Origin: Ferrimicrobium sp.
Lineage (GTDB): Bacteria > Actinomycetota > Acidimicrobiia > Acidimicrobiales > Acidimicrobiaceae
Direction of reading: 5' to 3'
Assembly: GCA_022690815.1 (NCBI GenBank)
Contig: JALCZJ010000009.1
Coordinates: 1 to 64,000, forward strand
Length of the DNA stretch: 64,000 nucleotides
Shown one piece after another: positions 54,265 to 62,043 of the stretch. A model generated the notes under the pieces. The model worked only from the letters and a program-made list of their open reading frames with translations. It did no database searches and had not been told where the DNA came from. Each line of letters opens with the position of its first letter. Within the stretch, counting starts at the first letter, position 1. Both the position numbers and the translations under genes were made by a program.

Positions 54265-55732
54265 GGTCAATCTTCTCACACCACCTGACACCCAACACAG
54301 CGGTGCTGCCTTCACTAACGATGCGTCACTCACCGACCTCGGGGTGGGAGCACTCATTGAGGTCATGGCCGACGGTGACCAGCATCTCGGAGCGGTTGCC
54401 CAGCACTACTTCATCAACGCACCATCTGACCCAGCTGTGATTCGGTGGCGCCAAGAGGTGTTTCGTGACGCGCTCGGACATCTTGAGTTCATTCGCGACC
54501 TTGAAACGATCGCACGCCATGGAGCTGAGCTACAACGCCAATCCGCCTATGCCCTGAAGCCCCAACCCCCCATCTCGACACTGCTTCGCTCCCGAGAACT
54601 CTTGACCCTACTCATCGCTGATCTCCGGTCGCTCGCACAGAGGGTCGCCAAGCCAGACGCCACCGTCACATCGGCCGGCCTCAGACTCCTCGTCGAAGCC
54701 ATCTCCACCAACTTCACACCGGACTATCTGGACAGTCTGGAGATCACGCTCCAGGAGTTGCGCTTCGAACACGGCCTCATGGCAAGGGCAAACCTGACTG
54801 CCGGCAACCTCACAAGTCACCAGCCTCTCCTTGAGGGCCCATTTGAGGGTCGTGGTTGGCGAGATCGGCTGCGCCTTGTTAGAGGCGATCGTAACCGCAT
54901 CGAGATCGTCCCGCGTGATCAGGCTGGGAGCGAGACACTGCGCGAGCTGAGAAATGAGGCGCTTGTTGATATCGGCGGCACAACCGCGAAAGGCCTCGGC
55001 GTCGTCATCGACTTCTTCGTCCGACTAGGACGCGAGCTTGCCTGGCTCGTTGGCGCTCTGAATCTCTACCATCGGCTCCAGTCGCTCGATCTCCCACTCT
55101 GCTTCCCAGAGCCCACCATGAACGAGGGTCGGATCACATTCTCGACCCTGGTGGAGCCAACGCTGAGCTTGCGCACAGGCCAACGACCGGTCGCTAATGA
55201 TCTTGATGCCAGCACACGCTCGGCCATCGTAATCAGTGGAGCCAACTCGGGAGGCAAGACCACCTGGCTCACCAGCGTCGCGCTGGCCACACTGATGATG
55301 CAAGTTGGTCTCTTCGTCTGTGCAGACGCGTTTTGCTCCGACGTCCGCACAGCCCTTAGCACCTTCTTCCCTCGAGACGAAGATCGCGCGCTCGAACGAG
55401 GACGCCTCGACGACGAACTGCTTCGCCTCAGTCAAGCCGTGAACGCCTTGTCCGAGGGAGGTCTCTTCTTACTCAACGAGCCACTGAGCTCTACCAACGA
55501 GGTGGAGGCCTGCGCGATCGCGACTGCCCTTATCGATGACCTCAGGCGACGCAACATCGCTACGATTGTCGTCACCCACTACCCTACCCTCGCACGATCG
55601 TTAGCCACCGACGGCACGAGCCTGCGACCAGCGGTTGTTAACAACGGTCAACGTACCTACTGCATCGAATTGGCCGCACCACCAGCCGACTCCTCGGCCA
55701 TGGACATCTACGAACGCCTCGGTGGTTGGTGA
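54257..55732 (+). CDS. MutS-like ATPase 2, coupled to ATPase 1
   Basis: The ATG at 54257 overlaps the stop of the first gene. The 491-residue protein again has a helical N-terminal part (about 1-300) and a MutS-type ATPase: Walker A VISGANSGGKTTWLTSVALA (about 325-344), Walker B GGLFLLNEPLSSTNEVEA (about 400-417) and TIVVTHYPTLARSLA. As in its partner, the signature is NEPLSSTN instead of DELGRGT. Both lack the mismatch-binding domain and the Smr nuclease domain of MutS2. The shared departure from the standard motif shows that the pair evolved together. Confidence 0.75.
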   Translation: MIEVNLLTPPDTQHSGAAFTNDASLTDLGVGALIEVMADGDQHLGAVAQHYFINAPSDPAVIRWRQEVFRDALGHLEFIRDLETIARHGAELQRQSAYALKPQPPISTLLRSRELLTLLIADLRSLAQRVAKPDATVTSAGLRLLVEAISTNFTPDYLDSLEITLQELRFEHGLMARANLTAGNLTSHQPLLEGPFEGRGWRDRLRLVRGDRNRIEIVPRDQAGSETLRELRNEALVDIGGTTAKGLGVVIDFFVRLGRELAWLVGALNLYHRLQSLDLPLCFPEPTMNEGRITFSTLVEPTLSLRTGQRPVANDLDASTRSAIVISGANSGGKTTWLTSVALATLMMQVGLFVCADAFCSDVRTALSTFFPRDEDRALERGRLDDELLRLSQAVNALSEGGLFLLNEPLSSTNEVEACAIATALIDDLRRRNIATIVVTHYPTLARSLATDGTSLRPAVVNNGQRTYCIELAAPPADSSAMDIYERLGGW

Positions 55733-55804
55733 ACGGCGCCCGCCGGCATGCTTGTGACCAGCAAACAAGTGGGCGCAAGGCCTCATAGACCCAACATCCG
55801 TAAT

Positions 55805-57040
55805 CTAGTGCATGGATCGAAGCGCCTCACGGAGTTGGTCACGAACCTTTGGGTGAGCGACATTGTTGCAAATAGCTGCAGCTTGATCATAAGAGGATCG
55901 ACCAAAGAGCAGAGCGGAACCCTGTTCAGAGACGATGGCGGAGTGCTGAAAAGACGTTACTGGCCCATCGAGCCGCTCAAGAACCGTTGAGGTTGCACTT
56001 TTATCATGCCAAGATGGCAGCGCGATAATCGAGTGTCCCCCAATCGCGTGGAGCGATCCGACGGTGAAATCAGCTTGCCCACCGATCCCAGAGTAAAAGC
56101 GACCGTTCACAAAATTCGCATTTGCCTGACCGAAAAGATCGACTTGGATCGCAGAATTGATGGCCGTCATGCCTGGTTGTTGCGCGATCTTGGAGGGATC
56201 GTTGACGATCTCGGTACGGGCCAAGCGTAGTCGAGGATTCGAGTCGCACCAAGCATAGAGTTCACTGGACCCGAACAGGAACGACGCGACAAGCGCACGA
56301 TCACCATCCAGTGCGCCGACCCGCTCCAGGTTCAGTACGCCGTCGCTGATCATCTCCGACCAGATACGAAGTTGGCGTCGTTTGGTCAACAGTGCAGCGA
56401 CGGCATTGGGGATCGCGCCAATGCCGAGCTGCAAGGTCGATCCATCCTCGATGAGTTCGGTGACCAGGCTGGCAATCGTGGTGGCGACCCCTTGGGCTGG
56501 ATCCAACGCCGTCGGGCTTAGTAACGGTTCGTTCGCACTGATGGCAAAGTCGATCTGGTCGACAGCGAGCTCGCTATCGCCGTAGGTATAGGGCATCAAC
56601 TCGTTGATCTGAGCAACCACGAGGCCTTTGTTGCGTCGCGTCTGCTCAATCGCGGCAGGCAGGATATTGACCTCGGTACCCAGCGAAACGTGATCTCCCC
56701 GCCGCCTTGAGACATGGATCAAGACAATATCGGGCTTCCTCACCGAACCGAGGAGCGATGGCACCAGGGACAGTCGCATTGGTAGATATTCCAGCTGTCG
56801 GCCACGGTCTCGAATCGCTGGGCCCAAGAATGGACTCTCGTAGGTGACTCCCTCCCGAGTTGGAATCGCCCCATGTGGATTCAGGATAAAGAGCCGGTAG
56901 GAGGGGACCACAGCATCGAAGGCATTGAGCAAGGTCATCGGGGTTGCAAAGTTGCCACCGGCAACCACCCTTGGCGAATTCTTGGCTACGGCTTCGAACC
57001 GCTCCTGGGCTACCTCATACGTGACCAGCTCCAAAACCAT
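55805..57040 (-). CDS. Acetyl-CoA hydrolase/transferase family protein (CoA-transferase)
   Basis: The protein of about 411 residues belongs to the family of 4-hydroxybutyrate and acetate CoA-transferases. It has the CoA-binding GSTLQLGIGAIPNAVAALL and the region RIWSEMISDGVLNLERVGAL, where the glutamate that forms the acyl-CoA intermediate should lie, then GGQADFTVGSLHAIGGHSII with IALPSW, and the closing VSEQGSALLFGRS. It moves CoA between acetyl-CoA and another carboxylic acid. The start could be ATG 57040 or TTG 57034; the GGGAGG spacing is better for the latter, and a TTG at 57064 is also open. Confidence 0.8.
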   Translation of the reverse strand: MVLELVTYEVAQERFEAVAKNSPRVVAGGNFATPMTLLNAFDAVVPSYRLFILNPHGAIPTREGVTYESPFLGPAIRDRGRQLEYLPMRLSLVPSLLGSVRKPDIVLIHVSRRRGDHVSLGTEVNILPAAIEQTRRNKGLVVAQINELMPYTYGDSELAVDQIDFAISANEPLLSPTALDPAQGVATTIASLVTELIEDGSTLQLGIGAIPNAVAALLTKRRQLRIWSEMISDGVLNLERVGALDGDRALVASFLFGSSELYAWCDSNPRLRLARTEIVNDPSKIAQQPGMTAINSAIQVDLFGQANANFVNGRFYSGIGGQADFTVGSLHAIGGHSIIALPSWHDKSATSTVLERLDGPVTSFQHSAIVSEQGSALLFGRSSYDQAAAICNNVAHPKVRDQLREALRSMH

Positions 57041-57257
57041 GCCTCCCAGTTTCGCTACAACCAATCAGCAATCAGAAACTACCACCATGGATTCGATCGA
57101 GACAGTAGCAGCCCAACGGTGAACGTCCTTGCACGTCCTTGCACCTTCGCTGATCGACAAGCCCCATGCAGCTAGTAGCCCACCAAGCCCCAGCCATCCT
57201 AGCCTTAGAATTGCGAACTGTGCTGGTATTTTATGGCGAGAGGGAGGATACCCATCC

Positions 57258-57965
57258 ATGTCCAAGAAACTAAGTCGCCTTGATGTCCGTCGTATCAACT
57301 TTGGCTTCTTCGTTCGTCCAGCCAGCGAGACGCCGACTAAAACAGCGAACGTCGAGCCGGTCTATGCCTACCTCGTGACGCATCCAGAGGTGACGCTGCT
57401 CTTCGACACCGGCATTGGCGCGGTAGACCCAGAGACCGAGGACCATTACCAACCGCGGCGCATAGACCTAGTTCCAGCATTGACACAGGTTGGGGCTCGA
57501 CCTGAGATGGTCGACTTGGTAGCCAATAGCCACCTCCACTTCGATCACTGTGGTCACAACGCCGACTTCAGTGACCGTGCAATCCTCATGCAAGAGAGCG
57601 AACTTCGCACTGCCCGCGGCGCAAACTACACCATGCCCAACCTGATCGACTTCGTCGGAGCACGCTACGAGATTCTCGATGGAATCACATCTATCGCTCC
57701 TGGCCTCACGCTCATTCCAACACCGGGACATAGCCAAGGACATCAGTCGCTTGTCGTTCAAGGCACCGACGGCACACTCATTGTGGCGGGACAGGCCACT
57801 GACACCGCGTCGGCTTTTGGAGCACAACATCTCGCACGTAAGGCCAGCCGCCTTGAGGGCCGCCAACTGGCGCCTAGCGCTGCTTGGCTCGAACTCCTTG
57901 AAAGTTTTGATCCCCGGCGGATCGTCTTTGCTCATGACCAAGCTATCTGGGAGCCCGGCAGCTAA
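57258..57965 (+). CDS. MBL-fold metallo-hydrolase (lactonase-like)
   Basis: From ATG 57258, preceded by GGGAGG, the protein has 235 residues. The metallo-beta-lactamase motif is complete: NSHLHFDHCGHN (HxHxDH), a second His in IPTPGHSQGHQSL, Asp near TLIVAGQATD in a changed context, and His in RIVFAHDQAIW. The LFDTGIG start and the order of motifs resemble the AiiA-type N-acyl homoserine lactonase group and related hydrolases. The metal-bridging Asp position reads GQATDTAS, where many relatives have G-D-A. The substrate is not known. It is divergent from the CoA-transferase gene. Confidence 0.75.
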   Translation: MSKKLSRLDVRRINFGFFVRPASETPTKTANVEPVYAYLVTHPEVTLLFDTGIGAVDPETEDHYQPRRIDLVPALTQVGARPEMVDLVANSHLHFDHCGHNADFSDRAILMQESELRTARGANYTMPNLIDFVGARYEILDGITSIAPGLTLIPTPGHSQGHQSLVVQGTDGTLIVAGQATDTASAFGAQHLARKASRLEGRQLAPSAAWLELLESFDPRRIVFAHDQAIWEPGS

Positions 57966-58048
57966 CCCGACTGTCGTCGCAAGGGCTCCATACAGATCGT
58001 TTGCCTTTGCTGTGGCTTCATAGAGCGTACAAACAGAAAAATGAGCCC

Positions 58049-59644
58049 TTACGCCGGGTTCGCAAGCGCCCGCATCAACGCGGGGGTCACTCGATCGGCA
58101 TTGCCCGCAATGATAGCAGCAAGGTGTCCATCGGGCCTGACGACCAGATGTACGGGCCGCTCGCCAAGGTCCAGAGCCCGTCGAAGTGAACGCTCCGGGT
58201 CCAAGACGGCCAGATCTAGAACGCTGACCGGTAACTCCTTTGGGATCCGAACCAGTGACGGCTCATCACTCAACACCGTCAAGCCTCGGTGGACGAGTTG
58301 GCGCAGGCGCTTGTAATGTTGGCCAGCACCTCCTAGTTCGCCGAGCGCTTGGTCAGGCAAAATTGTACCTGGAACCGGGTCGACGGGCTCGCCACGACTC
58401 GGTCGACCGCTAAAGGCACGGCCGGGTAGTGGCGTCGTGAGCGGGGAATCGACATACCAATAGGGTTCGTAGAGGCGCCCCGAGTCGACCGCGGCAATGG
58501 CGGCACTCGATCCCTCGGCCGCGCCTTCGAGGAGACGAGTCCTGCGCTGTCGATCGGCCGCCGTCTGAGGGACCAAGAATCGCATCGTGGCCGATGTTAC
58601 ATCGAGATTCTCGAGCGCCGCTGCCCGACGCTCCACCTCATAAGTGTCCAGCAGTCGCCGATCAGCCAAGCCACGCGAAACCATCGCCAGCTTCCAAACG
58701 AGGTTCTCGACGTCATGAACGCCACTGTTGAGCCCTCGGGCGCCAAAGGGGGCAAAGACGTGAGCAAAGTCTCCAGCCAAGAAGATCGACCCGCGACGAA
58801 AGCGGCTTGCGACTCGCCCTTGAAAGCGATAGACCGATCGCCAAACGAGTTCATAGGGTTGGTCTCCAACGATCTCGTGGATACGTGCTGCCAACCCCCC
58901 GGAGGCCTCCTCCTGGGCAAGGTCGAACCCCTCCGGCACCTGCCAATCGATTCGCCAAACACTATCAGGCTGCTCATGAATGAGCACCTGTCGACCCGGG
59001 TTCCAGCTTGGATCGAAGTGAAAGCGACGCTCCCCTCGCTGAGTGGGTAGATCGGCCTTGATATCGCAGATCAAGAAGAGGTCGTCGAACGACCGTCCGG
59101 GGAAATCGATACCAAGCTGAGCACGTAAATCTTCGGAATGCAGACCGCAGCAGGCAATTCCAAACCGACTTTCAACCTGTCGCGACCCCTTCGGTGTCTC
59201 GACCTCAAGGGTGACCTTGTCATCGTCGCTTTGCAGTTGCGTCACGATCGCACCGTACTCAACCTCAATGAACGGATTGCACGCGATGAGCCCAAGTAGC
59301 GTCTCTTCCACCTCAGACTGGGAGATGTTGACGAACGGCGGAAGCAGCGAGGAGCCACGATCCCTCAGTTCGACCGAGAAGATCTCCTGGTCTCGGTAGT
59401 AGGTACGCCCCCTTGACCAGGTAATCCCACGATCGATGAGTACTCCGGCTCCAATGGCATCCCAGGTATCAAGCACCTCACGTTGTTGACAGATAGCCCG
59501 TGAACCGGTGCGGTCCCGATGCGTCTGCGCCTCAAGTATGAGGACTCGTAATCCCCATTGGGCACACAACAGCGCCGCCGTCTGGCCAACCGGACCCCCA
59601 CCAATGACGACGACCTCCGGCGTTAGTCTTGGAGTTGATCCCAT
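58049..59644 (-). CDS. FAD-dependent aromatic monooxygenase (MhpA/PheA-type hydroxylase)
   Basis: The 531-residue protein is a class A flavin monooxygenase. It has the FAD-binding VVVIGGGPVGQTAALLCAQW (GxGxxG near residues 14-20), the GSRAICQQREVLDTWDAIG segment, CCGLHSEDLRAQLGI in place of the usual DGxxS motif, and RGSIFLAGDFAHVFAPFGAR followed by GLNSGVHDVENLVWKLA (second FAD motif). The C-terminal 150 residues have the thioredoxin-like fold seen in phenol hydroxylases. It adds oxygen to an aromatic ring using NAD(P)H. In this operon with hmgA it could produce homogentisate, for example from 3-hydroxyphenylacetate; this is inference. Its start overlaps the MBL gene by 22 bases. Confidence 0.8.
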   Translation of the reverse strand: MGSTPRLTPEVVVIGGGPVGQTAALLCAQWGLRVLILEAQTHRDRTGSRAICQQREVLDTWDAIGAGVLIDRGITWSRGRTYYRDQEIFSVELRDRGSSLLPPFVNISQSEVEETLLGLIACNPFIEVEYGAIVTQLQSDDDKVTLEVETPKGSRQVESRFGIACCGLHSEDLRAQLGIDFPGRSFDDLFLICDIKADLPTQRGERRFHFDPSWNPGRQVLIHEQPDSVWRIDWQVPEGFDLAQEEASGGLAARIHEIVGDQPYELVWRSVYRFQGRVASRFRRGSIFLAGDFAHVFAPFGARGLNSGVHDVENLVWKLAMVSRGLADRRLLDTYEVERRAAALENLDVTSATMRFLVPQTAADRQRRTRLLEGAAEGSSAAIAAVDSGRLYEPYWYVDSPLTTPLPGRAFSGRPSRGEPVDPVPGTILPDQALGELGGAGQHYKRLRQLVHRGLTVLSDEPSLVRIPKELPVSVLDLAVLDPERSLRRALDLGERPVHLVVRPDGHLAAIIAGNADRVTPALMRALANPA

Positions 59645-60585
59645 ATCTCGCGATCCCTCGATCCGGTCCAGATCACCGGATGCTCGACACCGTTGAGCTC
59701 ATCGAAGACGCGGGCAACATCGAAGGGAACCGTGTGTTCGAAGATAGGCCATTGTCCATAGACAGGGTTGAGTGCTGCGTAGCAGGCGGTGAAGGCCTCC
59801 TTGAGACTTCCACCGTGGTCGATTACCTTCTGCGTCTCATCGATCAGGGTCCTGAGGAAGCCGCGCGACTGCTCAATTGCGGCCTTGACTTGGTCTGCTC
59901 CGTGCACAACTTTGCCTCTTCCACCAATCAGGTGTTGTGCTCCAAGGCTGGCGACACGGTCAAGTGTCGTCGTCGCCCACTCTCGATGGTAAGCATCGCC
60001 GGTATAGAGCGCCGCCTCAGCCTCAACGAGGTCACCAGCGAAAAGCGTCTGACTCTTGGGGTGCCAAACGACAATATCGCCTCGGGTGTGGCCACGGCCA
60101 AGATACGCAAGCTCGACATGTCCCCGATCAGCACCTAGCTCGATGTGCAGTTGATCGGCAAAAGTCAACGTCGGGTGGGTTAACCCTGGGATTGAATCGG
60201 GCTCCTCGAACAGGCGAGGCATACGGCCGTACTCGCTCTCCCAGTCTTGTTGGCCCCGCTCCTCGATGAGCTCAGCAGTACTTTGATGTGCCACGATCGC
60301 GTCGGCTTCGAAGGCGGATGCCCCAAGCACCCTCACCGCGTGATAGTGAGATAGCACAAGGAAGCGAACCGGCTTGGTGCTCTCCTCACGCAGGCGGCTC
60401 AGCCAACGCTGCGCCGCTACCGGAGTCGCACGTGCCTCGATGCAGATGAGAAAGTCCTCCCCCTCAATGGCACCGACGTTCGGGTCTCCTTCGGCGCTCA
60501 TGGCAAAAACCCCAGGGGCAATCGTCTCAAAACGCTCCTGTTTGGGGCTGAGATCAGCCGATGATGCGAACGGCTTCTTTGTCAA
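59623..60585 (-). CDS. MBL-fold protein with altered metal motif, in the homogentisate operon
   Basis: The 320-residue protein has the metallo-beta-lactamase fold but a changed first motif, LSHYHAVRVLGASAF: HxHxxR in place of HxHxDH. Other landmarks remain: AYLGRGHTRGDIVVWHP, FAGDLVEAEAALYTGD and GGRGKVVHG, each offering His or Asp ligands. The Asp normally bound to the second metal is lost, so the site may hold one metal or none, or use different chemistry. I recall similar HYHAVR proteins in other aromatic loci, but cannot name their reaction. GGAGGAG precedes the ATG. It sits between hmgA and the monooxygenase gene. Confidence 0.7.
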   Translation of the reverse strand: MTKKPFASSADLSPKQERFETIAPGVFAMSAEGDPNVGAIEGEDFLICIEARATPVAAQRWLSRLREESTKPVRFLVLSHYHAVRVLGASAFEADAIVAHQSTAELIEERGQQDWESEYGRMPRLFEEPDSIPGLTHPTLTFADQLHIELGADRGHVELAYLGRGHTRGDIVVWHPKSQTLFAGDLVEAEAALYTGDAYHREWATTTLDRVASLGAQHLIGGRGKVVHGADQVKAAIEQSRGFLRTLIDETQKVIDHGGSLKEAFTACYAALNPVYGQWPIFEHTVPFDVARVFDELNGVEHPVIWTGSRDREIWDQLQD

Positions 60586-60626
60586 CGGACACTCCTCCTT
60601 CTAGCTTCTCACTTGGCGATTGACGA

Positions 60627-60767
60627 CTACGCGATGGAACGTTGGGCGATCGACGAGGCGACGACCGCTCGCTTGGCACGAGCTAGCCGGCCCAGCTGCC
60701 TTGCCGACTTGCCTGGCTGCCCGAGACAATCGATGACCTGCGAAGTACTTACGTACGTGACCATCAT
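60627..60767 (-). CDS. Possible small basic peptide coupled to hmgA
   Basis: The gap between hmgA and the MBL gene holds a 46-codon frame that starts at ATG 60767, overlapping the hmgA stop (ATGA). It reads MMVTYVSTSQVIDCLGQPGK followed by SARQLGRLARAKRAVVASSI. It is basic, has no stop or odd codons, and fills most of the gap. I know no homologue, and the frame may be chance. Confidence 0.3.
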   Translation of the reverse strand: MMVTYVSTSQVIDCLGQPGKSARQLGRLARAKRAVVASSIAQRSIA

Positions 60768-61954
60768 GAATCCTCAACAGCGGTGTTGTTGTGCCGTTTG
60801 GACCAGGACCAGGGGTAGTTGGGATCCTCGATCGCATTGGCCGCCGGTCCGAGTTCGAGCGGCGCGAAGGTATCAACCATGACGGCCCATTCTTTCGTGC
60901 CTGGTTTGCCCAGGGCCGCCTCGACCGATCCGGGCTGTGGTCCATGGATGAATCCAGCCGGATGCAGCGAGATCGATCCGGCCTCAATGCCGGATCCTTT
61001 ACGCGACATGAAATCGCCGTCGACATAGAACAGCACTTCATCGCTATCGACATTGGCATGATTATAGGGAACGGGGACGCTCGTCGGGTCGAAATCGAAG
61101 GGGCGTGGTGCAAAGCTACAGACGACAAAGCCTGGCCCTTCGAAGGTCTGATGCACGGGCGGCGGAGCATGGAATCGCTTAACGATTGGCTCAAAGTCAC
61201 TCATATTAAAGACGAAGGGATAGAGGCAGCCGTCCCAGCCAATGACATCGAAGGGATGGTGAGCATAGACATAACGAGTCATGGTAGCCCTGGTCTTCAC
61301 CAGCACCTCGACATCGGTCTCCTCCACGATACACAACTCGCTTGGCGTTCGAAGGTCACGCTCTGAAAACGGGGCTGACTCAAGTAGCTGGCCACGCTTT
61401 GAGAGATATCGGGCCGGGAATTCGATATGACCGCGTGCCTCTATCACGAGCAGCTCAAGCCGTTGACCGGGAGCCGGAATCGCCCGATAGGTACACGAGG
61501 CCGGGATCACGACGTAGTCCTTTTCACGAATCTCCAACAGCCCAAAGACCGTCTCCACGGAGCCGCTCCCCGCCTGCACAAAGAGGCATTCATCGCCGAC
61601 AGCGTTGCGATAGAGCCCGGTAGCCTCGTCAAGCATGGCATAGGAGAGACGGACGTCATGGTTGCCAAGCAGAAGATGGCGCCCGAGTGGATCGGTCGTA
61701 GACTGACTAACCAGTTTGGGCGTCACTAAATGACGTGGCAGAAGCGGTGTGTTGGGATTCAGCGGGGCATCACCATCGATCAGCGTCTCCGCATCCACGA
61801 TCGCTGTCGGCATCGTACGGTGATAGAGCAGGGCAGACTCCGCCGCAAACCCCTCCTTGCCCATGAGTTCTTCGTTGATGAGGTTACCCTCTCCAGTGCG
61901 GGTCACTTGGTGACGCTTGCGCGGAATCTCTCCCAAACGGGTATAGAACGGCAT
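60764..61954 (-). CDS. hmgA: Homogentisate 1,2-dioxygenase
   Basis: HmgA opens the ring of homogentisate with oxygen to give maleylacetoacetate. The 396-residue cupin-fold protein has the iron ligands in the usual arrangement: VPYNHANVDSDEVLFYVDGD (His and Glu near 300-308) and SLHPAGFIHGPQPGS (His near 331-337). Other family parts are MPFYTRLGEIPRKRHQ at the start, HHPFDVIGWDGCLYPFVFNM and PGFVVCSFAPRPFD. The length is slightly shorter than the about 430-445 residues of human or Pseudomonas enzymes, as in other bacterial short forms. GGAGG precedes the ATG. The gene is divergent from fahA. Confidence 0.92.
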   Translation of the reverse strand: MPFYTRLGEIPRKRHQVTRTGEGNLINEELMGKEGFAAESALLYHRTMPTAIVDAETLIDGDAPLNPNTPLLPRHLVTPKLVSQSTTDPLGRHLLLGNHDVRLSYAMLDEATGLYRNAVGDECLFVQAGSGSVETVFGLLEIREKDYVVIPASCTYRAIPAPGQRLELLVIEARGHIEFPARYLSKRGQLLESAPFSERDLRTPSELCIVEETDVEVLVKTRATMTRYVYAHHPFDVIGWDGCLYPFVFNMSDFEPIVKRFHAPPPVHQTFEGPGFVVCSFAPRPFDFDPTSVPVPYNHANVDSDEVLFYVDGDFMSRKGSGIEAGSISLHPAGFIHGPQPGSVEAALGKPGTKEWAVMVDTFAPLELGPAANAIEDPNYPWSWSKRHNNTAVEDS

Positions 61955-62043
61955 TCGTGACCTCCTCTCGGCGACTCCATCGTAGCGCGAACGATTGGTG
62001 ATCCTTCAACCACGGATGCGCCCATTCGCTAGGCTAACGGTCT
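61955..62043. promoter_or_regulatory. hmgA-fahA divergent regulatory region
   Basis: The 89 bases between the two start codons must hold both promoters. The region is too short for widely spaced sites, so joint control of the two pathway genes is likely. No clear boxes were called. Confidence 0.4.

Noticed and set aside
57981-58050. Terminator formed by AAGGGCTC and GAGCCCTT between convergent genes
   Set aside because: The loop is over 50 bases and there is no T-run, so it is too weak to call.
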